This document shows, one piece after another, positions 18,711 to 29,182 of a stretch of 37,981 nt of DNA. Each line of letters opens with the position of its first letter. Within the stretch, counting starts at the first letter, position 1. A program made the position numbers and the translations under genes. Under the pieces are notes generated by a model. The model did no database searches. It was not told where the DNA came from and was given only the letters and a program-made list of their open reading frames with translations. Source of the DNA: an uncultured Opitutia bacterium (GTDB taxonomy: Bacteria > Verrucomicrobiota > Verrucomicrobiia > Opitutales > Coraliomargaritaceae); contig CAJWHF010000008.1 of the NCBI GenBank assembly GCA_913041275.1, forward strand, positions 1 through 37,981, in the 5' to 3' direction.

Positions 18711-18713
18711 GCC

Positions 18714-19547
18714 ATGATGCAAACTATAGGTGGACAACTAGAAGAAGCACGTCAGCGAAAGGGTATTTCTCTGCGCGAAGCAGCAGAGGCAACCAAAATT
18801 CGCAGCGACTTCCTTGCGTACATTGAGCAGAACAAGATGGATTTTGACCTGCCGGACATTTACAAGCGGGGCTTCCTGAAAAACTATGCCCGATATTTGA
18901 AGTTGGATGTCGAAAAGCTACTAACTGACTACGAAGCTCAGCTCTTAGGCGATACTCGCAAAGAAAAAGAAGGGGGTGTAGAGCTGTTTGGCCAAATGGA
19001 AATTAAAAAAACCAATGGTACGGATAATAATGGTCGTGAAGAATCCGATGAGCACGCCTCCTACGGCCATGTAACTACTAAGCCTACGCGTGGCAATACT
19101 TCACAAGATGCAGAGGAAGAAGATGCTGATAAAACATTTTATATGAAAATCGGCCTTATTTTTGTAGGTACACTCGCTTTAGTATTTGTCGTATTTGGCT
19201 TAATATGGGCAATCCTAGGTAGCGACAAATCGGACGCATTAACTGACTCTTCGGAAACTCAAGAAGAAACAATCGAGGCGCAATCCTCTGAACCTTCACA
19301 AACAGAAGACACTGGCAGTGAAAGCATCACGCTTATTGCTAGCGGCACTGTCTATGTGCTAGTAAAACAACAATCAGACAACCAAGAGTTAATGCGCAAA
19401 ACTATGAGTGAGGGCGAAAGCATAACTCTAGTAAAAAATGGTGCAGTTGATATCCTATTTACCGCCGGTGAAAATCTACAGATTGAGCATGCAGGCGAAC
19501 GCTTACGCCCTAGGGGATCCGGTACCGCAAAGATTAGTATAAAATAG
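18714..19547 (+). CDS. RodZ-like membrane protein with N-terminal helix-turn-helix
   Basis: The 277-residue protein has an N-terminal helix-turn-helix of the RodZ type (about 4-75: GGQLEEARQRKGISLREAAEATKIR, then FDLPDIYKRGFLKNYARYL). An acidic, disordered linker follows. One membrane helix lies at about 143-168, and a C-terminal DUF4115-like periplasmic beta domain at about 204-277 (ESITLIASGTVYVLVK and later). RodZ binds MreB with its cytoplasmic domain and links it to the elongation machinery. The mreBCD and mrdA genes are about 8 kb away in this window. Two ATG codons are adjacent at 18714 and 18717. Confidence 0.85.
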   Translation: MMQTIGGQLEEARQRKGISLREAAEATKIRSDFLAYIEQNKMDFDLPDIYKRGFLKNYARYLKLDVEKLLTDYEAQLLGDTRKEKEGGVELFGQMEIKKTNGTDNNGREESDEHASYGHVTTKPTRGNTSQDAEEEDADKTFYMKIGLIFVGTLALVFVVFGLIWAILGSDKSDALTDSSETQEETIEAQSSEPSQTEDTGSESITLIASGTVYVLVKQQSDNQELMRKTMSEGESITLVKNGAVDILFTAGENLQIEHAGERLRPRGSGTAKISIK

Positions 19548-19589
19548 TCTATTGCACGTACAAACGCTAGGTTGTATACCAATTTGGGT

Positions 19590-20570
19590 CTAGCGAATTA
19601 AAGATCCGAAGTCTTCGTAGTCCCCATTATAGCCGCCAGGGATACCCTTATTGATCACGGCTACGGCATCATGCGAGTGCAGAGACTCCAAGTGAGCGCA
19701 GGCTACTTGGAAATCGGCAATTTTTGGCTCACTATTTAACTGTTCATGTAACAAGCGGGCGGCATCCTCAACGAATTTAGTGTAAGCTCCATTCATTTCA
19801 GCAAATGCCTGCTCGTCTTCTCGCTTGACCATAACTTGGGTCTCCGTCTGCAGGGCTTCGAGGCACAACTCTTGTATCCGCTCTATACTTAAGTGCGCGT
19901 TTTCAGATATCTCGACACTAACACGGGCCGTACTGCGTTGTGAGTGCGGAATACCAAAAACTTCACGACTTTCACGCGCGTGCTCTGATAGCTCGGAAGA
20001 GCAAGGACAGGCAGATGAATAAATAAAATCAAAGTGAATATACTTACGGAAACGATCTGAATTATCTATTCTTCCTTCGTAGGCAGAACGATAATACTGC
20101 CAGCCATCTAAGCCACTACGTAGACTAGTTTTAAGTATAGGGTACTCAAAGGAAAGTCTGACTCGAGCAGATTGTGCGTTGATCTCATCCTTATACTGAA
20201 GTAAAATCTCCTTAAGTAAATCAGGAGTAAAAATTCGTTTCTGGAAGGTGTAGAAAACTCGCATGATTCGGGACATATTAATCCCTTTCTGATCGGCCTC
20301 AAGTGAGACAGTTCCAGTGACAGAAGTTTCCAGCGTGAGTGTATCCGAACTTTCGGTGATAAAGAGTAGGGGGATACGAAAATTAGAGATCCCGACGTTT
20401 AATATAGGGACATTCGCACCATAAATTTGTTGTGCATCAGCGTTTTGCATATCAGGTAATGATGCCCGATACTCGACGGTAGGGACAAATTCACGGTCAT
20501 ACACCTTAGTGGGTTTTGACACAGAGGTACTATCTTGGCACGAAGGATTAGGACTGGATTCAGATTTCAT
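19590..20570 (-). CDS. folE2: GTP cyclohydrolase FolE2 (type IB)
   Basis: FolE2 converts GTP to 7,8-dihydroneopterin triphosphate for folate and 7-deazaguanine (queuosine) synthesis, and can use metals other than zinc. The 326-residue protein has GINMSRI at about 97-103, SACPCS with C188 and C190 near the family active-site cysteine, and PHSQRS at about 208-213. The first 20 or so residues are Ser/Pro-rich and look poorly conserved. Whether a zinc-dependent FolE also exists cannot be seen here. The gene is flanked by plus-strand genes on both sides and so is its own transcript. Confidence 0.93.
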   Translation of the reverse strand: MKSESSPNPSCQDSTSVSKPTKVYDREFVPTVEYRASLPDMQNADAQQIYGANVPILNVGISNFRIPLLFITESSDTLTLETSVTGTVSLEADQKGINMSRIMRVFYTFQKRIFTPDLLKEILLQYKDEINAQSARVRLSFEYPILKTSLRSGLDGWQYYRSAYEGRIDNSDRFRKYIHFDFIYSSACPCSSELSEHARESREVFGIPHSQRSTARVSVEISENAHLSIERIQELCLEALQTETQVMVKREDEQAFAEMNGAYTKFVEDAARLLHEQLNSEPKIADFQVACAHLESLHSHDAVAVINKGIPGGYNGDYEDFGSLIR

Positions 20571-20747
20571 TTAATCTCAGATCTATAACGTAAGAGTATA
20601 TAATATTCAACTAACAGATAAAGTATAGCTCAAGAGCAAGCTTAGCGCACGATAAAACAAGAAATGAACAAAAAATATTAACTAACTCGGTGGCAAGCGT
20701 CGAAAAATACTTTGATCAAGCACGTAATATTGATAAATATATGCTTT

Positions 20748-21554
20748 ATGTCTGTTGAATTTCAAATTTTAGCTTCTAGCAGTGGTGGTAATTGTGCACT
20801 TCTGCATACAGGCCAAAGCAAGATATTAATAGATGTAGGGATATCAGCGAAACGGATCGGAAGACTACTTAAAGATGTAGGAGAGTCTATTGACTCAATA
20901 GATGCTGTCTTTCTTACCCACGAGCACAGCGATCACTGTGAGGGAATCCGTGGGCTATCTAAACGCGCTGACTTACCAGTATTTGCTAATCGTGACACGG
21001 CAGATGCCGTCCAGGCTAAACTTACCAAGCAAGCCAATTGGCAGGTATTTCAGACAGGAACCGAATTTAGCTTTAGGGACCTATCCGTGCGCTCCTTTTC
21101 GCTTCCCCACGATGCCTACGATCCGGTTGGCTACATTTTTAAATGGGGCGATGATGGTGACTTATTTAGCCCTCCACGTAGCTTAGCATGGGTCACTGAC
21201 CTCGGTTATGTGCCAGAACATGTGCGCGAGCACCTTAGAAAGGTGCAAATACTCGTACTAGAAGCTAACTATGACGATGAGATGCTAGAACTAGACAAAC
21301 GTCGTCCTTGGTCCACCAAACAGCGAATTCGTGGACGCCATGGGCACCTATCCAACCAAGCTGCATACGAGTTAATTGAAGAACTCTCAAAAGAAAGTTT
21401 GCTCCAAAACGTCTACTTGGCACATCTGAGTAAAGACTGTAATAATATCGAATTAGTTCGCGAAAAATTCGGCTCTCTATTAGGACCCATTATAATTGAA
21501 ATTGTAGATCCAGAAAGTGGAATCAATCCTCCCGTATCTACGATCAGTAACTGA
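20748..21554 (+). CDS. WalJ/YycJ-like metallo-beta-lactamase-fold hydrolase
   Basis: This metal-dependent hydrolase has HEHSDHCEG at residues 58-66, the HxHxDH site, with a preceding [12 protein letters not shown]. Later metal ligands are plausibly the H of LPHDAYDP and the D of [16 protein letters not shown] and [18 protein letters not shown] near the C-terminus are typical of the YycJ/WalJ group, which is thought to act on nucleic acids during replication and cell division. From the ATG at 20748 it has 268 residues. The open frame begins at a TTG at 20712, which adds a non-conserved hydrophobic stretch. Confidence 0.88.
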   Translation: MSVEFQILASSSGGNCALLHTGQSKILIDVGISAKRIGRLLKDVGESIDSIDAVFLTHEHSDHCEGIRGLSKRADLPVFANRDTADAVQAKLTKQANWQVFQTGTEFSFRDLSVRSFSLPHDAYDPVGYIFKWGDDGDLFSPPRSLAWVTDLGYVPEHVREHLRKVQILVLEANYDDEMLELDKRRPWSTKQRIRGRHGHLSNQAAYELIEELSKESLLQNVYLAHLSKDCNNIELVREKFGSLLGPIIIEIVDPESGINPPVSTISN

Positions 21555-21564
21555 ATATTATCCT

Positions 21565-22983
21565 ATGAATAATAAAACACATAAAACTAAGATCATTTTT
21601 ACAATCGGACCTGCTACAGATAGTGAAGAGGTACTAGAAAAACTAATTCATACTGGCGTTGATATATGCCGAATAAATATGGCGCATGCGGATCATGCAT
21701 GGTCACGGGAAATAATACATCGTGTGCGTAAAGTGTGCGACAAAGTAGGACGCCACATAGCAATTATGATGGATGTCAAAGGTCCTGAAATTCGAACAGG
21801 GGACGTCCCTAAGGCCTTCGATCTAGAAGCGGGAGATACTATCGAGCTTACCTACGGGGAAGGTACTGGAAGTATATCTCCAGAGGGCGTTTATCGTGTG
21901 GACGTTAATTACCCCGGATTTGCAAGCGATATAAATCCAGGTGATACCGTACTCGTGGACAGTGGCTTAATTCGCCTTAGTGTTAAAAAGATTACAGGCA
22001 CAACTGTACGTTGCGAAGTTATTATACCAGGCTCTATGGGGAATCGTCGTCACATTAATCTACCAGGTGTGCGTGTAAACCTTCCTGCATTAACAGAAAA
22101 AGATCAAGGTGACGTCGATGTAGGTATAGAACAAGATATCGAATTTTTCGCTCTTTCGTTTGTGCGTGAACCAAAAGACCTTGAGGAATTTCATGCCTAT
22201 TTAGATAAGCACAACTCAGAGGCCAAAATAATTGCTAAGATCGAAGATCAACAAGCGATTTCTAATCTGGATGGTATCATTAAGGCCTCAGATGGTCTAA
22301 TGGTTGCTCGTGGCGATTTAGGAATCGAATGCCCTTTCGAAGATCTGCCCGTGATTCAAGCTCGGGCAGTTAGCAGCTGTATACAAGGGACTAAACCAGT
22401 CATCGTAGCCACACACATGCTAGAATCGATGATTGAGTCTCCTATCCCGACAAGAGCAGAAGTCACCGACATCGCTAATGCAATACGTGAGCAAGCGGAC
22501 TGTGTGATGCTATCCGGGGAAACGACCATCGGAAAGTATCCGGTAGAATGTGTGGAAACGATACAACGTATCGCAAAGCGTATCGAAGAAGAACAACAAC
22601 AAGCGCTTCGCAAAGACCTGATCCTGCGTTTACCTCGATCTAAAATGCTACGTTCGGCTGCATACCTAGCTCATGACTTAGGTGGCTCACTAGTCGTCTT
22701 CACCCGGCGAGGTATATTTGCGCAAAAACTCTCTTCCCTAAGGCCAAATGTACCAATCTACGCTTTTACAGATAACAAAATACTCTTCAAACAATTACTT
22801 ATCATGAGAGGAGTTGAACCTTTTCTAATGGACTTTGATCACGACCATGAGACAACAATACAACGATCCTTCGAACGACTAAAGGACGGTAAATGGGTAA
22901 TGGACGAAGATCCTATTGTAGTTATAACCAAGATGTATGCGGGTGAGAAGCTAATCGATAGTACTCAAATTCGCTCCATATAA
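21565..22983 (+). CDS. pyk: Pyruvate kinase
   Basis: Pyk makes ATP and pyruvate from phosphoenolpyruvate in the last step of glycolysis. From the ATG at 21565, ten bases after the preceding stop, it has 472 residues. Motifs: [20 protein letters not shown] (where most relatives have RLNFSHG), [14 protein letters not shown], the catalytic [29 protein letters not shown], and [26 protein letters not shown]. The C-terminal domain ends without a phosphohistidine extension. An upstream start at 21517 would overlap the previous gene and is unlikely. Confidence 0.95.
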   Translation: MNNKTHKTKIIFTIGPATDSEEVLEKLIHTGVDICRINMAHADHAWSREIIHRVRKVCDKVGRHIAIMMDVKGPEIRTGDVPKAFDLEAGDTIELTYGEGTGSISPEGVYRVDVNYPGFASDINPGDTVLVDSGLIRLSVKKITGTTVRCEVIIPGSMGNRRHINLPGVRVNLPALTEKDQGDVDVGIEQDIEFFALSFVREPKDLEEFHAYLDKHNSEAKIIAKIEDQQAISNLDGIIKASDGLMVARGDLGIECPFEDLPVIQARAVSSCIQGTKPVIVATHMLESMIESPIPTRAEVTDIANAIREQADCVMLSGETTIGKYPVECVETIQRIAKRIEEEQQQALRKDLILRLPRSKMLRSAAYLAHDLGGSLVVFTRRGIFAQKLSSLRPNVPIYAFTDNKILFKQLLIMRGVEPFLMDFDHDHETTIQRSFERLKDGKWVMDEDPIVVITKMYAGEKLIDSTQIRSI

Positions 22984-23086
22984 GAACACTAATTCTGAGG
23001 CATTTACATTGCATCCTACTTGATAAGATAAAATATCTATGTAGCTACTGCTAGTGCTAAAATAAATTTTAAGCCCTATTTTTGAT

Positions 23087-24655
23087 TTAATTAAGTTTTC
23101 GGAACAGGACTAAAGCTGCTAGCGCCAGTCCAGCTGAAGCGCTTACAAACCAATCACCATGACGCGTGTAATAACTTTGCTGCCGCGCCCATTCTTTATA
23201 TTGAAAAATAGTAAAAGCGCCCCCTCCACGAAAATAAATGCTTCCGTCTGAATCGACTAAAACATCGCGAACAGTGCCGTAGCTATCTATCCATCCACTC
23301 CATCCCCCATTACCCGCACGTATTACAGGACGGCGATTCTCTACAGCACGAAGAACTGAGTGCGCGGCGTGTTGCTCAGCTGCACCCTCCTCGCCGTACC
23401 ATGCATCATTTGTTGCAACAAAAAATAACTTCGCGCCCTTACTAGCGCTCTCTCTAGCCAGCGCTGGAAAAGCATCTTCATAACAAACTAAAGATCCAAC
23501 TCGGGTACTAGACATGCCTAATTCTAGGTCAATGAGTCCAACATTATCACCAGGCACAAAGCTGCCATTTAATGGTACTACTTTTCGTATAAATCCAAAA
23601 GGATGAGGGACATATTCACCGAAGGGGACCAACTCTCGTTTAGTATAGAATTGCTCTGATAATCCTGACTCTGGTTCAACCAGGAAAGTACCGTTGCTCC
23701 ATTCACCTGTCTTAGTGTCTTCAGAAATATTACCCATAAGTATGGGCTTATTGATCTCATTGACCAGACGCTCCAGGCGTATGCGTATTTGTTGGCTGCC
23801 AATTATCGGCCAAGGCGTTGCGGACTCAGGCCAAAGAATGATATCACTTTCCAAGGTAGAAACAAAAAGTGTTTGTCGCTCAAGTGCTTCTAAATTTTCT
23901 AAATTACGATCTATTTCCCATTTCAGATCAGGAAGAATATAGGGCTGCACTACAGCTGCAGTTAAGATTTCATCAGTACTATCTCGTGCTGGTAAAGAGT
24001 AAAAGAATACATAGATACAAAAAAATAGAGCGGATAATCCCAAGTAAAGATCCGAGCTAAAAAAGCCCATCCATAGCGCACCTTTTTTTTGAACGAAGCG
24101 CTGGCGTAGTGTTTGCGCCAGACACAGGTTAAAGAAGACAATTAGAAAAGATACTCCGTAAGCACCTGTCCAAGCAGCAATCTGCAAGACAACTGGTCGC
24201 TGCCACTGGCTTAAAGAGAGGGGCGCCCATGGGAACCCCCAAAGGAACCAAGTTCGTGACCATTCAAGTACAACCCAAGCCCCTGCCAACCCAGCAAAAC
24301 AGAGCGCGCGTAACAAGATGTTTCGCTTTTCAATGTGGTGCAGAAGGCTACTACCTAAGTATAGCCAGCTAGCAAAAAACAAAGCAAGTACACCACTTAA
24401 CGCAATGGTGCCGAACCAAGTGACATGCCTTAGCCAAATGAGAATCACGAACCAGCTCAACCAGCCCGTAGCCAATCCAACTATCCATACAGATTGCTGT
24501 GCAGGCTTTGTGTAGAGCCATAAAAAGAGCGGGACAAAAGCGATGTAAGCCGCCTCAGGAAAGTCAAATGGTGGAATTGAAAGCACCCATAATAGAGCAG
24601 TCAGGATACCACAAAATAAGCCCCAATATTTAAAATTAAGAATCATAAAGTGCAT
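23087..24655 (-). CDS. lnt: Apolipoprotein N-acyltransferase
   Basis: Lnt adds the third acyl chain to outer-membrane lipoproteins. The 522-residue protein has about six to eight hydrophobic segments in the first 220 residues, then a nitrilase-like periplasmic domain with the triad E277 (ILWPESATPWP), K339 (TKRELVPFGEYVPHP) and C391 (GSLVCYEDAFP), and a last membrane helix near the C-terminus. These spacings match the E. coli enzyme closely. Its ATG shares one base with the stop of mrdA (TAATG), so the two are translationally coupled. Confidence 0.96.
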   Translation of the reverse strand: MHFMILNFKYWGLFCGILTALLWVLSIPPFDFPEAAYIAFVPLFLWLYTKPAQQSVWIVGLATGWLSWFVILIWLRHVTWFGTIALSGVLALFFASWLYLGSSLLHHIEKRNILLRALCFAGLAGAWVVLEWSRTWFLWGFPWAPLSLSQWQRPVVLQIAAWTGAYGVSFLIVFFNLCLAQTLRQRFVQKKGALWMGFFSSDLYLGLSALFFCIYVFFYSLPARDSTDEILTAAVVQPYILPDLKWEIDRNLENLEALERQTLFVSTLESDIILWPESATPWPIIGSQQIRIRLERLVNEINKPILMGNISEDTKTGEWSNGTFLVEPESGLSEQFYTKRELVPFGEYVPHPFGFIRKVVPLNGSFVPGDNVGLIDLELGMSSTRVGSLVCYEDAFPALARESASKGAKLFFVATNDAWYGEEGAAEQHAAHSVLRAVENRRPVIRAGNGGWSGWIDSYGTVRDVLVDSDGSIYFRGGGAFTIFQYKEWARQQSYYTRHGDWFVSASAGLALAALVLFRKLN

Positions 24656-26610
24656 TAGTATTTAAATGCTAAACCCGCACGCTCAGGATAGTGCTCGATA
24701 AATTCTAAAAAGATATCTTTCGCGACTGGACCCGCAGTCGATCCACCGTGATAACTATCGCTAGAACTAGTGCCCTCAACCATAACAGCTATAGCGATCT
24801 GCGGATCTTCTACCGGAGCAAGTCCTAGAAACCATGCAAGGTTAACCTCTTTACCATGAGCGCGGAAGTCCGCGGTACCTGTCTTACCTGCGATTCGTAA
24901 TCCATCGATTTGGACTAGTCGTCCTGTGCCACTGTTACTAACTACACGTTCCATACCCTCCCAAAGTTCAACATGTTGCCTAGGCGTAAGGCCAATAGGC
25001 TCACCACCATGATCGACTCGCTTAGCCTCTTCAGCAGATAAGGCACGTAAAGTAGGTTGGGTGCGGGTCTCACCTCGAGCAATAGAAGCAATCAAATTAG
25101 CCATTTGTAGGGGCGTGACGAGTAAGAAGCCCTGGCCGATTGCAGTGTTAGCTGTATCGCCGAGCATCCAACCCTCTCCTATTATTTCTCTCTTCCAATC
25201 TTTAGTAGGCACAACCAGACGCCCAGTCTCGTAGGGAACTTCAATTCCAGTTCTTTCATTAAGACCAAAACGTTGTGCTTCCGCACTTAGCTCATCGATA
25301 CCTATACGGAGCCCTTCAGCATAAAAAAATATATTACAGCTACCTTCTATTGCTGTAGCTAAATCAACCAAACCGTGACCATTACGCGCATGACAGCTAA
25401 AGATTCGGTTTCCAAGGGGAAAGACACCCTGGCAATTGTGTTGAGTTTTAGTATTTATGGTACCTTTCCTAAGACCTGCGATGGCTGATAATAATTTGAA
25501 CGTTGAACCAGGGGGGTAGGACAGCTGCAGCGAACGGTTCATCCATGCGCCCTGCTCATTTATCTTATCAAATACTTTACGCGGAATGTAGGGGCTAAGG
25601 TCGTTCAGGTCATATCCAGGGTGACTAGCTATAGCGAGTACCTCACCAGTTTTTACATCGAGGGCTATAGCAGTTCCAGTTCGATTACCTAGAGCAGTTT
25701 CAGCTGCAATCTGAAGATCGATATCGATACTAGATATAAAGTTCTCTCCTTGTTTAGGAGCCTCTTGGTAGAGCAATGCATCTTGAAAGCCCAGGGGGTC
25801 CACTCGCCATATTTCGTGCCCAGTCGTACCAGATAAATGTTCATCAAAAGAACGCTCAATACCAGTCTTTCCTTGCTTTGTTTTAAAGGTGAAAGTTTTA
25901 AGCCCATCGTCTATAATTTCGCTTGGGTCAGGGTTGACCTTCTGCACGTATCCAAGTGTGTGCGCAGCAGCGGCTCCATAAGGATAGTAGCGAGCAGTAT
26001 CAGTGTGTATCTTAATCGGAGACTGCACTGGAACCTGCTCAATCAAGCGCGCATATTGATCTGCGGTTAAATCTTCGACTAGAACGAGCGGTAAGAGTAG
26101 TTGTTCATTAAAATGCCTAATGATTGCTCGCGTGGTTATAGTATCTTCACGCCCTGTTATCACATTGATTTTGTCGATGTAAATCTCGATTACATTCTTT
26201 CTAGCAACCCATTGAAGTTCGTTATAATTTGGTGCCGGAGGAGCGACTCCCGCGCGCTCATTCTTTGGGCGCAGATCATAGGCCTTTCTTATGCGTTCAC
26301 GCTCAGCTCGAATTATCTTCGAGTACTCTGAACGAAACTCGCGGCGCAGGTCATCTAAGTAAACTACAGCCGAATAGTGCGGTCTATTACCAACAAGAAG
26401 GTTCCCCTTTCGGTCGTAAATATCCCCCCGCGGCCCAGGCTTTAAGATCCGACGCTCAGTCTGGCGCTTCTCTATTGCCTCATATTTCTGGTTGGCGATT
26501 AATTGTCTCCAAGCGAGACCTAGAACGAGTGTAATTGAGGCCAGAATTACGATCCAAAAGAAAAATATTATGCGGGGATTTTCACCGCGATGAACGTCAT
26601 ATTGATTCAT
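24655..26610 (-). CDS. mrdA: Penicillin-binding protein 2 (elongation transpeptidase)
   Basis: PBP2 is the class B transpeptidase of the elongasome. The 651-residue protein has one membrane helix at about 13-38, a dimerisation/pedestal domain ([18 protein letters not shown] at 55-72), and a transpeptidase domain with SxxK at 369-372 (PPGSTFK), SCN at 424-426 and KTGT at 576-579. [24 protein letters not shown] matches PBP2 (mrdA) rather than FtsI. It is downstream of mreD in the classic mreBCD-mrdA order. Confidence 0.96.
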   Translation of the reverse strand: MNQYDVHRGENPRIIFFFWIVILASITLVLGLAWRQLIANQKYEAIEKRQTERRILKPGPRGDIYDRKGNLLVGNRPHYSAVVYLDDLRREFRSEYSKIIRAERERIRKAYDLRPKNERAGVAPPAPNYNELQWVARKNVIEIYIDKINVITGREDTITTRAIIRHFNEQLLLPLVLVEDLTADQYARLIEQVPVQSPIKIHTDTARYYPYGAAAAHTLGYVQKVNPDPSEIIDDGLKTFTFKTKQGKTGIERSFDEHLSGTTGHEIWRVDPLGFQDALLYQEAPKQGENFISSIDIDLQIAAETALGNRTGTAIALDVKTGEVLAIASHPGYDLNDLSPYIPRKVFDKINEQGAWMNRSLQLSYPPGSTFKLLSAIAGLRKGTINTKTQHNCQGVFPLGNRIFSCHARNGHGLVDLATAIEGSCNIFFYAEGLRIGIDELSAEAQRFGLNERTGIEVPYETGRLVVPTKDWKREIIGEGWMLGDTANTAIGQGFLLVTPLQMANLIASIARGETRTQPTLRALSAEEAKRVDHGGEPIGLTPRQHVELWEGMERVVSNSGTGRLVQIDGLRIAGKTGTADFRAHGKEVNLAWFLGLAPVEDPQIAIAVMVEGTSSSDSYHGGSTAGPVAKDIFLEFIEHYPERAGLAFKY

Positions 26611-26628
26611 TCAGTAATATTCAAAACT

Positions 26629-27159
26629 TTAAAGAGTCGGATAATCTTCGGGTTCATCATCCATATGAAAGAGGGCAAAAAGCATACGTTCAAAATTAAA
26701 AAACCAAGGGGATACTATCAAAAGCGTAAGGTGCGAGGCGATTGTAATCACTAGAAAATGCAGCCAAAAACCAACACTTAATAGATACTCTGTACTCATG
26801 CAGATGGAAACAATTACTATACAGAAAAAGTTTATCCCATGTGATAGCAATATAGGATGATAATTCTGATCGGCGCGAAAGCGAATCCGTAGCTGAAAAA
26901 TTAATGCTCCAACAATGAGGAAGAGTATTGTAAACAGCCCAAAAGGTGAAGGTAGAGCAGCGTCACACCATAATCCTGTGCATAGTGTACAAATAAAATA
27001 GTGCTGATGGCGAAGGTAAAGTACGGGAAACACTAACATAGGGCCTAGTAGCAGCATATAAATGGACCAACCAGACAATACTGAATTAGCTATTAGCGTT
27101 AGAAATAATAGAAGTACATTGGATCCAAATAATAGAATGGCTCGTAAATCAAAGATCAT
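26629..27159 (-). CDS. mreD: Rod shape-determining protein MreD-like
   Basis: This 176-residue polytopic protein is almost entirely hydrophobic, with five to six membrane segments and an acidic C-terminal tail (HMDDEPEDYPTL). Sequence similarity in this family is weak, and the name rests mainly on size, topology and position between mreC and mrdA. A PSPFGLFTILFLIVGALI segment fits the usual MreD core. The start can be GTG at 27162 or the adjacent ATG at 27159. Its 5' end overlaps mreC by about 10 bp. Confidence 0.75.
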   Translation of the reverse strand: MIFDLRAILLFGSNVLLLFLTLIANSVLSGWSIYMLLLGPMLVFPVLYLRHQHYFICTLCTGLWCDAALPSPFGLFTILFLIVGALIFQLRIRFRADQNYHPILLSHGINFFCIVIVSICMSTEYLLSVGFWLHFLVITIASHLTLLIVSPWFFNFERMLFALFHMDDEPEDYPTL

Positions 27160-28000
27160 CACTTGGCAAATTGATTGGGTGTAAAGGTATTAAAACAGCG
27201 ACCTCATGGAGGCTTAGAAGACGAGAATCAAGTTCTACAGAACCAGCTTGGAAGATCCCAGTAATGCCGGGTTCCAGCCAAGAGACCTGGCCTATTACTA
27301 GACCAGCAGGAAATGTTCCCCCCAAATGAGTAGAAACCAGTTTAAGTGGCGTTAGTGTGCTAGCATGTGAATCTTTAGGCGCATCACGAACCGAACCAAT
27401 GGGATTACCAAAACCACTCTGAGCCACTCCTTGGTAAATAACTGGACGCCCATCACCTTCAAAATTAGCGGCCATACGAAAGTTAGGGCTAGTAACTAAC
27501 TCAACGCGACTAGTGAAAGCATTCACCTCGATCACACGTCCGACAACCCCCCCTGCAAATACCACGGCCGCTCCTTTTGGAATATTATAATCCTTTCCTT
27601 TACGAATAATAATATGCTGCCACCAGTAGTTAAGATCCCGACGAACAACACGAGCCACTTCATAGCGAAACTCACGACGACTCGGTAAATGTAGAATCGT
27701 TTCCAAGCGTGATATCTCCTGCTCAAGTGATTGAGTTCGCTGGGCACGAAACTGATAATGTGACTTAGCGCGCGCCACTTCCCTACCCGCTTCGATAAGT
27801 TCAACTTTTGAATGACTTCGTCTCGCCCAAAAGCCTTCGAGATCATCTAGATAGGATGTAGCTACCCAAGCCGGCGACTGAAATTCAGTAAATCCTGCCT
27901 TAAGATAAGATTTAACCGTTGTTGGTATGGCCCACCAAGCAAATAAGAAGGCAGCTAACGCAACCAAGGGTTTAATCTTATCGAGGCGTACATTCGCCAC
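27149..28000 (-). CDS. mreC: Rod shape-determining protein MreC
   Basis: MreC is a periplasmic scaffold that activates PBP2. The 283-residue protein has an N-terminal signal-anchor at about 11-27, a coiled coil (about 60-98, LEQEISRLETILHLP at its end), then the beta domains with ARVVRRDLNYWWQHIIIRKGKDYNIPKGAAVV, GGVVGRVIEVNAFTSRVELVTSPNFRMAA and a later LVIGQVSWLEPG. These are typical MreC blocks. The start is GTG at 28000, with mreB ending on its far side at 28010. Confidence 0.92.
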   Translation of the reverse strand: MANVRLDKIKPLVALAAFLFAWWAIPTTVKSYLKAGFTEFQSPAWVATSYLDDLEGFWARRSHSKVELIEAGREVARAKSHYQFRAQRTQSLEQEISRLETILHLPSRREFRYEVARVVRRDLNYWWQHIIIRKGKDYNIPKGAAVVFAGGVVGRVIEVNAFTSRVELVTSPNFRMAANFEGDGRPVIYQGVAQSGFGNPIGSVRDAPKDSHASTLTPLKLVSTHLGGTFPAGLVIGQVSWLEPGITGIFQAGSVELDSRLLSLHEVAVLIPLHPINLPSDDL

Positions 28001-28009
28001 GGTATTACA

Positions 28010-29032
28010 CTATATTTTGGGGTTCCCAGTGAGGTCTTTCAGAAGAAAGGCCAGTTCGTCTAAGACCATACCAGTTCCGTTTGCCACGGCACTGAGCGCA
28101 TCATCAGCGATTACTACAGGTAGACCAGTAGCATCACTAAGTTGTTGGTCCAGGCCCCGAATCAAGGCACCACCACCAGCTATAAAGAACCCACGATCTA
28201 CTAGATCAGCAGATAATTCAGGGGGGCAGCGTTCCAGGGCATTACGCACGAGATCGACTATCGATGCGATGGTATCAGATAGGGCATCGCGAATTTCCTG
28301 CGAAGTAATTGTAATGGTCTTAGGAAGGCCCGCGACTGAATCTCGGCCGCGCACTTCCATAGATACTTCTTCTTCCAAAGGAAATGCGGAACCAATTCTG
28401 ATCTTAATTTCTTCTGCGGTACGCTCACCAATCATCAAATTGTAGGCGCGCTTCATGTACGCTATAATAGCACTGTCTATTTCATCACCACCGACACGGA
28501 TACTCTTTGTGTAGACAACCCCTGCTAAAGAAATGATAGCTACCTCGGTTGTTCCCCCACCAATATCTACTATCATATTAGCAGCAGGTTCGTCAATTGG
28601 AAGACCTACGCCTATTGCAGCAGCCATTGGTTCTTCAAGAAGCACAACATCACGAGCACCAGCTCGTATTGCTGAATCCTTTACTGCACGGCGCTCTACC
28701 TCGGTTATCCCAGAAGGCACAGCGACTATGATTCGGGGGGCTACAAAAGTTTTTTTTCGGTTTACCTTGTTAATGAAATACCGAAGCATTGCTTCGGTGA
28801 TTTCAAAATCAGCAATCACACCATCTTTCATCGGCCGAATAGCGGTAATGTTACCGGGCGTACGTCCCAGCATTTTTTTCGCTTCAGAACCAACAGCACA
28901 AACCTTTTTCGTAGAAGTATAGATGGCTACCACACTTGGTTCGCGAAGAACGATGCCTTTTTCCTTAGCAAAAACGAGCGTGTTGGCAGTGCCAAGGTCG
29001 ATGCCGATGTCGTTTGATAGAATTCCGAACAC
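28010..29032 (-). CDS. mreB: Rod shape-determining protein MreB (bacterial actin)
   Basis: MreB polymerises under the membrane and directs lateral wall synthesis. The 340-residue protein begins [20 protein letters not shown], with phosphate-1 GIDLGTANT at 10-18. It contains [39 protein letters not shown], phosphate-2 [16 protein letters not shown], the [12 protein letters not shown] block and the adenosine loop [11 protein letters not shown]. The start is GTG at 29032. It is first in the mreB-mreC-mreD-mrdA-lnt unit; the 150 bp upstream show no clear promoter. Confidence 0.98.
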   Translation of the reverse strand: MFGILSNDIGIDLGTANTLVFAKEKGIVLREPSVVAIYTSTKKVCAVGSEAKKMLGRTPGNITAIRPMKDGVIADFEITEAMLRYFINKVNRKKTFVAPRIIVAVPSGITEVERRAVKDSAIRAGARDVVLLEEPMAAAIGVGLPIDEPAANMIVDIGGGTTEVAIISLAGVVYTKSIRVGGDEIDSAIIAYMKRAYNLMIGERTAEEIKIRIGSAFPLEEEVSMEVRGRDSVAGLPKTITITSQEIRDALSDTIASIVDLVRNALERCPPELSADLVDRGFFIAGGGALIRGLDQQLSDATGLPVVIADDALSAVANGTGMVLDELAFLLKDLTGNPKI

Positions 29033-29182
29033 AGTAGGTAATTGATTAAAATGCTATAAATTTATATTACGTATTAAGTTTTTCTATGAAAGATTTTGAA
29101 TGTCAAACGATTACCACAAGAGTATAAGTCTAAACCAGAAATAGCTAGTTGAACTCCTTGCAATCAGGACATATAAGCAGAT

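Noticed and set aside
19565-19595. CGCTAG / CTAGCG inverted repeat between the rodZ-like gene and folE2
   Set aside because: The 6-bp arms are self-palindromic, 19 bases apart and without a T tract, so a terminator is not supported.
20571-20747. Search for a Zur box or riboswitch in the folE2/walJ divergent spacer
   Set aside because: The region is AT-rich with only short chance palindromes such as AGCTCAAGAGCAAGCT; nothing matches a known Zur dyad or riboswitch core well enough.
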